From Phytopseudomonas punonensis (GTDB lineage: Bacteria > Pseudomonadota > Gammaproteobacteria > Pseudomonadales > Pseudomonadaceae): DNA of 64,000 nucleotides. The notes beneath the pieces are model-generated. The model worked only from the letters and a program-made list of their open reading frames with translations. It searched no databases and was not told where the DNA came from. This document shows, piece after piece, positions 25,211-34,582 of this stretch (position 1 is its first letter; every line of letters starts with the position of its first letter). The stretch is taken from NCBI RefSeq assembly GCF_900142655.1, contig NZ_FRBQ01000004.1:214089-278088 (forward strand), written 5' to 3'. The position numbers and the translations under genes were made by a program.

Positions 25211-27271
25211 ATGGCCTTCGAAGCAATGTTTCAGCCGATCCAGATCGGCAAACTGACCATCCGTAACCGTGTGCTCTCCACCGCGCATGCAGAGGTCTAT
25301 GCCACCGACGGCGGCATGACCACCGAGCGCTACGTGAAGTACTACGAAGAGAAGGCCAAGGGCGGCATCGGCCTGGCCATCTGCGGCGGCTCCTCGGTGG
25401 TGGCCATCGACAGCCCGCAGCAATGGTGGAGCTCGGTGAACCTGTCCGCCGACCGCATAATCCCGCACTTCCAGAATCTCGCTGACGCCATGCACAAGCA
25501 CGGCGCCAAGATCATGATCCAGATTACCCACATGGGCCGCCGCTCGCGCTGGGACGGTTTCCACTGGCCGACCCTGATGTCGCCGTCCGGCATCCGCGAG
25601 CCAGTGCACCGCGCCACCTGCAAGACCATCGAAATCGAGGAAATCTGGCGCATCATCGGCAACTACGCCCAGGCTGCGCGCCGTGCGAAAGAAGGCGGCC
25701 TGGACGGCGTCGAACTGTCCGCTGTGCACCAGCACTTGATCGACCAGTTCTGGTCGCCGCGCGTCAACAAGCGTACCGATGAGTGGGGCGGCACCTTCGA
25801 AGGCCGCATGAAATTCGGCATGGAAGTGCTCAAGGCGGTGCGCAAGGAAGTCGGCGACGACTTCTGTGTGGGCATGCGCATCACCGGTGACGAGTTCCAC
25901 CCGGACGGTCTGTCCCACGAGGACATGAAGCAGATCGCCGCCTACTACGACGCCACCGGCATGCTCGACTTCATTGGCGTGGTGGGCTCGGGCTGCGACA
26001 CCCACAACACCCTGGCCAACGTCATCCCGAACATGAGCTTCCCCCCGGAGCCGTTCCTGCACCTGGCGGCCGGCATCAAGGAAGTGGTCAAGGTGCCGGT
26101 GCTGCACGCGCAGAACATCAAGGACCCGAACCAGGCCACGCGGATTCTCGAAGGCGGCTATGTCGACATGGTCGGCATGACACGCGCGCACATGGCCGAC
26201 CCGCACCTGATCGCCAAGATCAAGATGGGCCAGATCGACCAGATCAAGCAGTGCGTCGGTGCCAACTACTGCATCGACCGTCAGTACCAGGGCCTGGACG
26301 TGCTGTGCATTCAGAACGCCGCGACCAGCCGTGAATACATGGGCGTACCGCACATCATCGAGAAGACCACCGGCGTCAAACGCAAGGTGGTGATCGTCGG
26401 CGGCGGCCCGGCCGGGATGGAAGCAGCTCGCGTCGCAGCCGAACGTGGCCACGACGTGACCCTGTTCGAGAAACAGGACAGCCTCGGCGGGCAGATCAGC
26501 ATCGCCGCACGGGCCCCGCAGCGCGACCAGATCGCCGGTATCACCCGCTGGTTCCAGCTGGAAATCGCTCGCCTGGGCGTCGACCTGCGCCTGGGCACCG
26601 CGGCCGATGCGGCAACGCTGCTCGACCTGCGCCCGGACATCATCGTCCTGGCCAACGGCGGCCACCCCTTCCTCGAACAGAACGAGCACTGGGGCGCTGA
26701 CGAAGGCCTGATCGTAAGCAGCTGGGACGTGCTCTCGGGCAAGGTCGAGCCGGGCAAGAACGTCCTGGTGTACGACACCATCTGCGAATTCACCGGCATG
26801 TCGGTCGCCGACTACCTGGCGGACAAAGGCTCGCAGGTGGAAATCGTCACCGACGACATCAAGCCGGGCGTGGCCATCGGCGGCACCAGCTTCCCCACCT
26901 ACTACCGCAGCATGTATCCGAAAGAAGTGGTGATGACCGGCGACCTGATGCTGGAGAAGGTCTACCGCGAAGGCGACAAGCTGGTAGCGGTGCTGGAGAA
27001 CGAATACACCGGCGCCAAGGAAGAACGCGTGGTCGACCAGGTAGTGGTGGAGAACGGCGTGCGGCCGGACGAATCGCTGTACTACGCACTCAAGGAAGGC
27101 TCGCGCAACAAGGGCCAGATCGACGTCGACGCGCTGTTCGCGATCAAGCCGCAGCCATGCCTCTCCGAGACGGGCGACGGCTACCTGCTGTTCCGCATCG
27201 GCGACTGCGTGGCCCAGCGCAACACCCACGCGGCGATCTACGACGCGCTGCGGCTGTGCAAGGACTTCTGA
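25211..27271 (+). CDS. dgcA: Dimethylglycine demethylase subunit DgcA
   Basis: This 686-residue protein belongs to the trimethylamine-dehydrogenase/old-yellow-enzyme family. Residues 1-340 are the FMN TIM barrel (MFQPIQIGKLTIRNRVLSTA), residues ~345-370 the Fe-S region, and residues ~393 on the FAD/NAD domains (VVIVGGGPAGMEAARVAAE). It oxidises dimethylglycine to sarcosine and passes electrons to DgcB and ETF. The Fe-S region reads C-x5-C-x11-C (Cys 348, 354, 366); the second ligand of the usual C-x2-C-x2-C-x(11-12)-C set is Ala 351. AGGAGAAGG precedes ATG 25211. Confidence 0.93.
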   Translation: MAFEAMFQPIQIGKLTIRNRVLSTAHAEVYATDGGMTTERYVKYYEEKAKGGIGLAICGGSSVVAIDSPQQWWSSVNLSADRIIPHFQNLADAMHKHGAKIMIQITHMGRRSRWDGFHWPTLMSPSGIREPVHRATCKTIEIEEIWRIIGNYAQAARRAKEGGLDGVELSAVHQHLIDQFWSPRVNKRTDEWGGTFEGRMKFGMEVLKAVRKEVGDDFCVGMRITGDEFHPDGLSHEDMKQIAAYYDATGMLDFIGVVGSGCDTHNTLANVIPNMSFPPEPFLHLAAGIKEVVKVPVLHAQNIKDPNQATRILEGGYVDMVGMTRAHMADPHLIAKIKMGQIDQIKQCVGANYCIDRQYQGLDVLCIQNAATSREYMGVPHIIEKTTGVKRKVVIVGGGPAGMEAARVAAERGHDVTLFEKQDSLGGQISIAARAPQRDQIAGITRWFQLEIARLGVDLRLGTAADAATLLDLRPDIIVLANGGHPFLEQNEHWGADEGLIVSSWDVLSGKVEPGKNVLVYDTICEFTGMSVADYLADKGSQVEIVTDDIKPGVAIGGTSFPTYYRSMYPKEVVMTGDLMLEKVYREGDKLVAVLENEYTGAKEERVVDQVVVENGVRPDESLYYALKEGSRNKGQIDVDALFAIKPQPCLSETGDGYLLFRIGDCVAQRNTHAAIYDALRLCKDF

Positions 27272-27287
27272 TCGAAACGACGCCCTT

Positions 27288-27373
27288 GTGGGAGCGGGCG
27301 GGGACGCCTAGTTCATGCCCGCGACTCAACGTAGCCAAGGCTGCGCCCAAATGCGGGTCTGGCCCGCTCCCAC
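27288..27373. repeat. Inverted REP-like pair
   Basis: GTGGGAGCGGGC (27288-27299) and its reverse complement (27362-27373) flank 62 bp in the dgcA-dgcB gap. This sequence class differs from the REPIN at 24496. The pair could form a long hairpin in the operon mRNA. Confidence 0.75.
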
Positions 27374-27400
27374 GACATCTCGTCCGGTGAGGACAGACCG

Positions 27401-29359
27401 ATGCTGAACACCATTCTTCCCATCCTGCTTTTCGCCGCCCTGGCCCTTGCGCTCATTGGCGCGGCCAAGCGCTTCTTCATGTGGCGCCGCGGCCGACCGG
27501 CCCAGGTCGATTGGCTCGGCGGCCTGCTGAAAATGCCGCGCCGCTATCTGGTGGACCTGCACCACGTGGTCGAGCGCGACAAGTACATGTCCAAGACCCA
27601 CGTGGCCACCGCCGGTGGCTTCGTGCTGGCGGCCGTGCTGGCCATCGCCGTGCACGGTTTTGGCCTGCACAACCGCATCCTCGGCTTCGCGCTGCTGGCG
27701 GCCACGGTGCTGATGTTCACCGGCGCCCTGTTCGTCGTCAAGCGCCGCCTGAACCCGCCGTCGCGGCTGTCGAAAGGCCCGTGGATGCGCCTACCGAAAA
27801 GCCTGCTGATGTTCGCCGCCAGCTTCTTCATCGCCACCCTGCCGGTCGCAGGCATTCTGCCGGCCGACTTCGGCGGCTGGGTGCTGGCGGCCATCCTTGG
27901 CGTGGGCGTGGCCTGGGGCGTGTCCGAGCTGTTCTTCGGCATGACCTGGGGCGGGCCGATGAAGCACGCCTTCGCTGGCGCCCTGCACCTCGCCTGGCAC
28001 CGCCGTGCCGAACGCTTCGGCGGCGGCCGCTCGACCGGCCTGAAAGCCCTCGACCTCGACAACCCGAAAGCCCCGCTGGGCGTGGAAAAACCCACCGACT
28101 TCACCTGGAACCAGCTGCTCGGCTTCGACGCCTGCGTGCAGTGCGGCAAGTGCGAGGCCATGTGCCCGGCCTTTGCCGCCGGCCAGCCGCTGAACCCCAA
28201 GAAGCTGATCCAGGACATGGTCATCGGCCTGGCCGGTGGCAATGACGCCAAGTTCGCCGGTTCACCCTACCCAGGCAAACCGCTCGGTGAACACAGCGGT
28301 GGCCCGCACCAGCCGATCGTCTCGCTGCAAGGCAAGGCCCTGGTCGACGCCGACACCCTGTGGTCGTGCACCACCTGTCGCGCCTGCGTCGAGGAGTGCC
28401 CGATGATGATCGAGCACGTCGATGCCATCGTCGACATGCGCCGCCACCTGACGCTGGAAAAGGGCTCGACGCCAAACAAGGGCGCCGAGGTGCTGGAAAA
28501 CCTCATTGCCACCGACAACCCGGGCGGCTTCGCACCGGGCGGTCGCCTTAACTGGGCAGCGGACCTGAACCTGCCGTTGATGGCCGACAAGGGCAGCGCC
28601 GAGGTGTTGTTCTGGGTCGGTGACGGCGCCTTCGACATGCGCAATCAGAGAACGCTGAGGGCCTTTGTGAAGATCCTCAAGGCATCCGGCATCGACTTCG
28701 CCGTGCTCGGCCTGGAAGAACGCGACAGCGGTGACGTGGCTCGTCGCCTGGGCGATGAGGCAACCTTCCAGCAGTTGGCCAAGCGCAATATCGCCACGCT
28801 GAACAAGTACCAGTTCAAGACCATCGTCTCTTGCGACCCGCACAGTTTCCACGTGCTGAAAAACGAGTACGGCGCGCTGGGCGGCCATTACCAGGTCATG
28901 CACCACAGCACTTTTATCGAAAACCTGATGCAGCGCGGCACCTTGAACCTCGGGCAACACAAGGGCGGCTCCGTCACTTACCACGACCCGTGCTACCTGG
29001 GCCGCTACAACGGCGAGTACGAAGCGCCCCGTGCAGTGCTCAGGGCCATCGGCATCGAGGTCAAGGAGATGGAACGTTCCGGCTTCCGCTCGCGCTGCTG
29101 CGGCGGTGGCGGTGGCGCGCCGATCACCGACATCCCCGGCAAGCAGCGAATTCCCGACATGCGCATGGAAGACATCAAGGAGACCGGCGCCGAACTGGTC
29201 GCCGTCGGCTGCCCGCAGTGCACCGTGATGCTCGAAGGCGTGGTCGAACCTCGCCCGCAGATCAAGGACATCGCCGAGCTGGTCGCCGAGGTGCTGATCG
29301 AAGCCGAAGCAGCGCCAAAGCGCCAGGCACCGCAGTCCGCCGCCGTGGAGGTCGCGTAA
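27401..29359 (+). CDS. dgcB: Dimethylglycine demethylase electron-transfer subunit DgcB
   Basis: This 652-residue membrane iron-sulfur protein starts at ATG 27401. The N-terminal ~210 residues hold several hydrophobic helices (first: TILPILLFAALALALIG). Two 4Fe-4S motifs follow near residues 244 (CVQCGKCEAMCP) and 321 (CTTCRACVEECP). The C-terminal part carries CCG/heterodisulfide-reductase-type Cys motifs (DPCYLGRYN near 530, SRCCGGGGGAP near 565). It carries electrons from DgcA towards the ETF pair and the quinone pool. The gene is essential for dimethylglycine growth in P. aeruginosa. Confidence 0.93.
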   Translation: MLNTILPILLFAALALALIGAAKRFFMWRRGRPAQVDWLGGLLKMPRRYLVDLHHVVERDKYMSKTHVATAGGFVLAAVLAIAVHGFGLHNRILGFALLAATVLMFTGALFVVKRRLNPPSRLSKGPWMRLPKSLLMFAASFFIATLPVAGILPADFGGWVLAAILGVGVAWGVSELFFGMTWGGPMKHAFAGALHLAWHRRAERFGGGRSTGLKALDLDNPKAPLGVEKPTDFTWNQLLGFDACVQCGKCEAMCPAFAAGQPLNPKKLIQDMVIGLAGGNDAKFAGSPYPGKPLGEHSGGPHQPIVSLQGKALVDADTLWSCTTCRACVEECPMMIEHVDAIVDMRRHLTLEKGSTPNKGAEVLENLIATDNPGGFAPGGRLNWAADLNLPLMADKGSAEVLFWVGDGAFDMRNQRTLRAFVKILKASGIDFAVLGLEERDSGDVARRLGDEATFQQLAKRNIATLNKYQFKTIVSCDPHSFHVLKNEYGALGGHYQVMHHSTFIENLMQRGTLNLGQHKGGSVTYHDPCYLGRYNGEYEAPRAVLRAIGIEVKEMERSGFRSRCCGGGGGAPITDIPGKQRIPDMRMEDIKETGAELVAVGCPQCTVMLEGVVEPRPQIKDIAELVAEVLIEAEAAPKRQAPQSAAVEVA

Positions 29360-29373
29360 TGGCTCATATGAGC

Positions 29374-29420
29374 AGGATGGGTGCTAACCCATCAATGGAC
29401 GATGGGTTAGCACCCATCCT
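29374..29420. repeat. Perfect 20-bp hairpin between dgcB and etfA
   Basis: AGGATGGGTGCTAACCCATC (29374-29393) and its exact reverse complement (29401-29420) flank a seven-base loop. It has no T-tract. The GGATGGGT core is a repeat class common in some pseudomonads. Position within the operon suggests an mRNA processing or stabilising element. Confidence 0.8.
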
Positions 29421-29447
29421 ACGGTGTCGTGCCGACGGGAGCCCGCC

Positions 29448-30677
29448 ATGAGTGACATCATCCGCCGTGATCCGCGCGCCGAGCGCATCGCCCGCAACCG
29501 CCTGCACCCGCTGCACGCGGCCCTGCAGCCCCAACAGATTCAATGGATGGGCCCCAACGGCATCGTCCGCAAGAACCCGCACGCTGCGGCCGCCGGCTTT
29601 ATCGGTCCGGCCGGCCTCAAACGCATCGATCGCAGCGGCGCGCAGCAGGGTGGCGGCAGCAAGCGCCAAAGCAGCAGCGCACAGGTGCAACTACCGCTGC
29701 ATGTGATCGAGCAACCGGCGTTCATCATCGCCGTGGTGCCGGACATGGTTGGTGGCCGCCTGAGCAGCCACGACAAGGACCTGCTCGGTCTAGCCCATCA
29801 GCTGGCCGGCAAGGACGGCGCCGTACTGGCCGTGGTGTTCGGTGAGCACAAGGAATCCGCGTTCGACACTGCTGGCATCGACCGCCTGCTGCAGCTGGAA
29901 GGCGATGAATACGGCGGCTACTCACCCGAACAACGGGTGCTGGCCCTGCGCGCCGTCGACAACCAGTTCTCCCCGCGCCACTGGTTGCTGCCGGATAGCC
30001 GCACTGGTGGCGGTGAACTGGGTCGCCGGCTGGCCTCCAGCCTCGGCGAGCGCCCGGCAACCCGCGTGTGGCAAGTCAAAGACGGGCAAAGCACCGGCCG
30101 TGCCGGTGCCGGCCGCGAGGACATCGCCCGGGCAGCGCCACGCCTCATTCTGGCCGCCGCCGAGTGCGCCGAGCCGGTCAGCGAAACCCGCCACGAGGCA
30201 CGCTCGGTCGAGCTGTCAGCCCAGGTGCCGCGCAACCTGCCGCGCATCGAAGACCTGGGTTCGGTGGCCGTCGACCCGGCGCAGATTCCCATGGCCGAAT
30301 CCGAATTTATCCTTTCCGGCGGCAACGGCGTAAAGGACTGGGCGCTGTTCCACCGCGCCGCCGTCACCCTGGGTGCCACCGAAGGCGCGTCACGCGTGGC
30401 CGTGGACGACGGCCACATGCCCCGCGCCCGCCAGGTCGGCGCCACCGGCACCTGGGTCACTGCCCGCGTGTACATGGCGGTCGGTATTTCCGGCGCTATC
30501 CAGCACCTGCAGGGCATCGGCGCCTGCGACAAGGTGGTAGCGATCAACCTCGACCCAGGTTGCGACATGATCAAACGGGCCGACATGGCAGTGATCGGCG
30601 ACTCCGCCGCGATCCTCCAGGCGCTGATCGAGCGTGTGGAAGCCTACCGTAACGGAGCCAAACGTGATGCGGCCTGA
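29448..30677 (+). CDS. Electron-transfer flavoprotein alpha subunit (dgc operon)
   Basis: I choose ATG 29448 (MSDIIRRDPRAERIARNRLH), with GGGAG upstream; an earlier in-frame start at 29424 lies next to the hairpin. The 409-residue protein has an extended N-terminus and a standard FixB/EtfA C-terminal FAD domain (MPRARQVGATGTWVTARVYM, then AVGISGAIQHLQGIG, then VAINLDPGCDMIKRADMAVI). With the beta subunit at 30771 it accepts electrons from the demethylating dehydrogenases. It is the counterpart of PA5400-type genes. Confidence 0.9.
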   Translation: MSDIIRRDPRAERIARNRLHPLHAALQPQQIQWMGPNGIVRKNPHAAAAGFIGPAGLKRIDRSGAQQGGGSKRQSSSAQVQLPLHVIEQPAFIIAVVPDMVGGRLSSHDKDLLGLAHQLAGKDGAVLAVVFGEHKESAFDTAGIDRLLQLEGDEYGGYSPEQRVLALRAVDNQFSPRHWLLPDSRTGGGELGRRLASSLGERPATRVWQVKDGQSTGRAGAGREDIARAAPRLILAAAECAEPVSETRHEARSVELSAQVPRNLPRIEDLGSVAVDPAQIPMAESEFILSGGNGVKDWALFHRAAVTLGATEGASRVAVDDGHMPRARQVGATGTWVTARVYMAVGISGAIQHLQGIGACDKVVAINLDPGCDMIKRADMAVIGDSAAILQALIERVEAYRNGAKRDAA

Positions 30678-30686
30678 AGTCCTTGT

Positions 30687-30742
30687 CGCGGGCATGCCCC
30701 GCTCCCACACCCGCGAACTCGTGGGAGCGGGCCATGCCCGCG
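30687..30742. repeat. Inverted REP pair between etfA and etfB
   Basis: A copy at 30687-30708 (CGCGGGCATGCCCCGCTCCC...) faces an inverted copy at 30721-30742 with one bulged base difference and a 12-base spacer. It is a third REP class within the same operon. Confidence 0.8.
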
Positions 30743-30770
30743 AAGTCGCACATATAGCTGGAGTCCCGGC

Positions 30771-31544
30771 ATGGCTGATCTGAACGTCGTCACCCTGATT
30801 TCCATCGGCTCGCACCCGGCTTCGGGAAGGCCGCGCCGTGCCGAGCAGGACGCCCGCGCCGTGGAGCTGGGCCTCAAGCTGGCCGGTGAAAAGCTGAACG
30901 TGGTGCATGCCGGCGACCCGCAGGAAGAAACCCTGCGCACCTATCTGGGCATGGGCCTGCCCGGCCTGACCGTACTTGAGCAAAGCCGCGAGGCTGACGC
31001 CCTGCCGGCTATCGCTGAACACCTGCAACTGGCGCAGGCACAGCTGGTACTCACCGGCACCCAGTCGGAAACCGGTGAAGGCTCGGGCATGCTGCCCTAC
31101 CTGCTGGCCGAACGCCTGGGCTGGCCGCTGATCGTCGGCCTGGCCGAAGTGGAAAGCATCGACGGCAATACCGCCCAGGTTCTGCAGGCTCTGCCGCGCG
31201 GCCAGCGCCGCCGGCTGCGGGTACGCCTGCCATTCGTGGCCAGCGTCGATAGCGCCGCACCGGCCGCACGGCAAAGCGCCTTTGGCCCGGCACGTCGCGG
31301 TACGCTGGAGCGTGAAGCGGTTGAGCTGGTCGACGACCCACTCTACGCCGACGCGCAATGGCAGCCCGCCCGGCCGCGCCCTAAACGCCTGAAAGTGATC
31401 AAGGCCAAGACCGGTGCCGAACGCATGAAGGCCGCCACGGCGAAAGCCACGGGCGGCGGTGGCCAAGTGCTCACTGGCGTCTCGCCACAGGAAGGCGCAG
31501 AGGCTATCTTCAAGCTCCTGCTGGATGAGGGCGTGCTGCGCTGA
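30771..31544 (+). CDS. Electron-transfer flavoprotein beta subunit (dgc operon)
   Basis: This 257-residue FixA/EtfB-type protein has an AMP-binding alpha/beta fold. Family features are HPASGRPRRAEQDARAVELG (nucleotide loop), LVLTGTQSETGEGSGMLPYL and the late recognition segment KVIKAKTGAERMKAATAK. It pairs with the alpha subunit at 29448. ATG 30771 follows a GGAG box (ctGGAGtccc). The pair sends electrons to ETF:quinone oxidoreductase. Confidence 0.9.
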   Translation: MADLNVVTLISIGSHPASGRPRRAEQDARAVELGLKLAGEKLNVVHAGDPQEETLRTYLGMGLPGLTVLEQSREADALPAIAEHLQLAQAQLVLTGTQSETGEGSGMLPYLLAERLGWPLIVGLAEVESIDGNTAQVLQALPRGQRRRLRVRLPFVASVDSAAPAARQSAFGPARRGTLEREAVELVDDPLYADAQWQPARPRPKRLKVIKAKTGAERMKAATAKATGGGGQVLTGVSPQEGAEAIFKLLLDEGVLR

Positions 31545-31583
31545 CGGTGCGTCGAATTCGAATTTGTCACGAGGACAATCACG

Positions 31584-31832
31584 ATGATGCATGCCGACTT
31601 GATCGACCAGGAAGATCTGCGCGAACGCCTGATTGCCCTGGGTTTCAGCATCCCCAGCGGCGCCAGCGCCGAGCAGGCCTGCGAGTACGCGGTTACCGGC
31701 CTGTGCCCGGAACGCGCACTGGTGTTGCGTCATATGGTCGAGGACATCCTCGCCGGCAGCGCCACAGTGCTGCCAACCGTACGCGAAGCCATCTCCCGTA
31801 CCCTGCTGCCAGCGCTGGTACCACGCGCCTGA
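31584..31832 (+). CDS. Small conserved protein closing the dgc operon
   Basis: This 82-residue protein starts at ATG 31584 with GAGGA upstream and lies 39 bases after etfB. It is helical, with no membrane segment; it contains EDLRERLIALGFSIPSGASA and PERALVLRHMVEDILAGSAT. A small hypothetical gene sits at the same place in P. aeruginosa (PA5401). No function is known. It may be a complex assembly or stability factor. Confidence 0.75.
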   Translation: MMHADLIDQEDLRERLIALGFSIPSGASAEQACEYAVTGLCPERALVLRHMVEDILAGSATVLPTVREAISRTLLPALVPRA

Positions 31833-31876
31833 GCCTGACTAAACTCTGGTTGCCAGGCTTGCCGCTCACATCAGCC

Positions 31877-31967
31877 CACAAATACTGTGGGCAGGCCTGT
31901 GGATAAACTGTTGGATAACATCGCGACGCCGCGTTTCACGGGGCGCACCGCCAATTGCGCTGTTTTT
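31877..31967 (+). repeat. DnaA-box-containing intergenic repeat, copy 1
   Basis: This ~91-bp unit starts CACAAATACTGTGGG, contains a perfect DnaA-box sequence TGTGGATAA at 31898-31906, then GACGCCGCGTTT and AATTG...TTTTT. Copy 2 starts at 32072. The pair sits in the convergent gap between the dgc operon and gbdR. Similar elements are common between Pseudomonas genes. Confidence 0.7.
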
Positions 31968-32071
31968 GTACACACGCGCCGTGATGAATTGGCTGAGAGG
32001 CCCGGCACAGGGCGCTCTCACCGTCCGACAGACCCTAAGCACCACAGCATTCTGCCCGCAGTTATTTTGCG

Positions 32072-32162
32072 CACAAATACTCTGTGTAGAGCTGTGGATA
32101 ATCTGTGAAAGGCTGCCCGGACGCCGCGTTTTCCGGGCGTCTCAGGCAATTGGCTAGTTTTT
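32072..32162 (+). repeat. DnaA-box-containing intergenic repeat, copy 2
   Basis: This copy has the same order of blocks as copy 1: CACAAATACTCTGTG, TGTGGATAA at 32093-32101, GACGCCGCGTTTT and CAATTGG...TTTTT. It is about 195 bp from copy 1 and diverged in between. The rest of the 366-bp gap (31833-32198) shows no gene. Confidence 0.7.
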
Positions 32163-32198
32163 ACGCGACAAGGCGGCGGCAAACGCCACCACCCTGAA

Positions 32199-33299
32199 TC
32201 AGATCACCCGCACGCTGGCGAAGGTCGACTCGCCCTGGGCACGGCTCAGGGCCGCCATGGCAGACGACGAGTCGTGCAGCAGCTCGTCATTCACAGGCAC
32301 CAGGGCGACCACGTTGGCACCGCTGCCGGCGCGTTCGTCGCGCGGCGGAATGCCGAAGTATTCGCGGTAGCACTTGGAGAAGTGTGGGGTGGACACGAAG
32401 CCGCAGACCGACGCCACTTCGATGATCGACATCGATGTTTGCTTGAGCAGTTGGCGAGCACGAATCAGCCGCAGCTTCAGGTAGTAGCGCGACGGCGAGC
32501 AATGCAGGTATTTCTGGAACAGGCGCTCGAGCTGACGGCGCGATACGTCCACATACAGCGCCAGCTGGTCGAGGTCGATCGGCTCTTCCAGGTTGGCTTC
32601 CATCAGCGCGACGATTTCCTGCAGCTTCGGCTGATTAGTACCGAGCATGTGCTTGAGCGGCACACGCTGGTGGTCCTGCTCGTTGCGGATGCGCTCGTAG
32701 ATGAACATCTCGGAGATCGCCGCCGCCAGTTCGCGGCCATGCTCGCGACCGATCAGGTGCAGCATCATGTCCATCGGCGCGGTGCCACCGGACGAGGTGT
32801 TGCGGTTGCGGTCGATAGAGAACAGGCGCGTGGTGATGGCCGCGCGCGGGAAAGCCTCCTGCATGGCGGCGAGAAACTCCCAGTGCACGCTGCAATCGTA
32901 GCCGTCGAGCAGCCCGGCCTTGGCCAGCGCCCAGCTACCGGTGCATACCGCGCCCATCTGCCGGCCCTGGCGAGCCTGGCCCTGTAGCCACTGCACGTGG
33001 TCGCGGGTCACGCTGCGCTGAATATCCACGCCACCACAAACGATCACCGCACTCAGCGCCGGGGCGTTGGCGGTGCTGGCATCCGGAGTGATTTTCAAAC
33101 CGTCGCTGGCGCATACCGGCTGACCGTCGAGGGTCAGGGTGTGCCAGCGATACAGCTCCTTGCCGGAGAGCTGATTGGCCATGCGCAGGGGTTCCACCGC
33201 CGATGCCAGGGATATCAGAGTGAAGTTGTCCAGCAGGAGAAAACCGATGGACTGAGGAACACGACTCTGGAGCTGCGCTCCCTGATTCAATTGCGACAT
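32199..33299 (-). CDS. gbdR: Glycine betaine/dimethylglycine-responsive activator GbdR
   Basis: I choose ATG 33299 (MSQLNQGAQLQSRVPQSIGF), with GAGGG seven bases upstream, giving 366 residues. Residues ~18-190 are a DJ-1/PfpI-like (GATase-1) domain (LSAVIVCGGVDIQRSV, then GAVCTGSWALAKAGLLDGYD). Residues ~235-320 are an AraC-type double HTH (DLDQLALYVDVSRRQLERLF, then IIEVASVCGFVSTPHFSKCY). In P. aeruginosa GbdR activates dgcAB, the choline transporter and related genes in response to betaine and dimethylglycine. The genes on both sides are its known type of targets. Confidence 0.93.
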   Translation of the reverse strand: MSQLNQGAQLQSRVPQSIGFLLLDNFTLISLASAVEPLRMANQLSGKELYRWHTLTLDGQPVCASDGLKITPDASTANAPALSAVIVCGGVDIQRSVTRDHVQWLQGQARQGRQMGAVCTGSWALAKAGLLDGYDCSVHWEFLAAMQEAFPRAAITTRLFSIDRNRNTSSGGTAPMDMMLHLIGREHGRELAAAISEMFIYERIRNEQDHQRVPLKHMLGTNQPKLQEIVALMEANLEEPIDLDQLALYVDVSRRQLERLFQKYLHCSPSRYYLKLRLIRARQLLKQTSMSIIEVASVCGFVSTPHFSKCYREYFGIPPRDERAGSGANVVALVPVNDELLHDSSSAMAALSRAQGESTFASVRVI

Positions 33300-34582
33300 C
33301 AACAAACCCTCACGCTAACCACGGTATGAGCCTTCATCACGAGGCCCTGTTTTCTTGTATTTACGGCTTTCTGGCAGTCAAGCAGATGGCATATATAACG
33401 CAAAGGCCATGCCGACATTGAACGAGCGTTCAATAAAGAATTCGTCGCGAGCTGGATTCACGGCTGGCGCGCTCTGCAGCGCCTATCCTGAACAAAGGCC
33501 AGATTGCTGCAATGTGCCATGTCCCAAGGGCTTGAGCATTTCGGTAGCAGTGCCAGGCGTAACGATGTTTCCGCGCTTGGCTGATCGGTAACCCGTCGGG
33601 ATGAACAATGAGTGACTGAGCGGTCACGCATACGACAAATCGGCCATCACCCACGACGCACCAAAAGCAGGCGCCCACATCCCTAGTTGAGCGAAAAGCG
33701 CTCACCAGATTGGTCGGGGTAAATTTGTTCCTCGGCGGCGTAAGAGGGTTCGCAGGGAAGACATGAAATCAGCCGTGTTGTCGTTACTCGCTATGGGTGG
33801 CCAGGCAGCGGCAATGCCCCTCATAAGCATGCCGCTGGCACAGCTGTATCGTCGCAACTGGCACCGTCAAAGAAGTGAGCGCGCAGGTCGCTGATACGCT
33901 TTTTGCCTTCAACCAACAGATTTACATACGTTTTTTTAAATTTGCTGCAGCCCCCGTGGCACTTAGGCTGCGCCCGTTCATCCGGCTGAGAACCGCGCCA
34001 TACGCGGCTTGCAGCTTTGGCCAAGAGCAGAAAAAATCTGTTATGGTTTTTTTAGGCGGCGCCCTCTTGTCGTCGCCCAACACGTCAGGGTCGCAATTCG
34101 ATAATTGCCGCGACCGCAAGACTATATCGTTGAGTCAGCCGATTTCGTCGCTGCCGCTCTTGACCAGAGGGGCAGACTGGGGCCCACCGCTCCAGACCGA
34201 AGAACAGATAAGTGCTGGCTCCAGCAAACGGGCGCCAGTCCAACAAGAAATTTCGGATGTACGCGCACCTCGGATGAGGTGTGAACACCCAAAGGATTGG
34301 GCTTCGTAACACTGCCAGAGGGTTTGGAAAGCAGTTTGCAGCACGGCAATGCATTACTTCATCTGTCACGTTCACCAGCGCTGCCTGGGCATTCCGCCTT
34401 GGCTACGGTTCTGGAGTGCACGCCGGTACCTGAAGAACGCCATGGCGCAGAACGCTGTCCAAACCCTGGAACCGTGTATATACCCACAAGCAAGAACAGT
34501 CTGCCTCGCATGACGGGTGTCCAGTGGGCGCACGGCAAGCTGCGTGTGACTGTTCTGATGTCTACTGAAGGGGAACCATCCC
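33300..34582. other. 1.28-kb gene-free region between gbdR and cbcV
   Basis: No reading frame here has convincing codon use; the longest (33875-34309, 34297-34695) have weak starts or overlap cbcV. Base composition is patchy, with AT-rich tracts near 33905-33950 and 34030-34055. Promoters for gbdR and the cbc operon must lie at its ends. It could hold a long leader, a small RNA or decayed genes. I see no repeat or mobile-element signature. Confidence 0.5.

Noticed and set aside
24590..27229. 879-codon open frame antisense to the DUF5943 gene and dgcA
   Set aside because: It spans two well-supported plus-strand genes and their gap; the translation matches no family.
33875..34309. 144-codon frame in the gbdR-cbcV gap
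   Set aside because: Odd composition, poor start and no domain; the gap looks non-coding.
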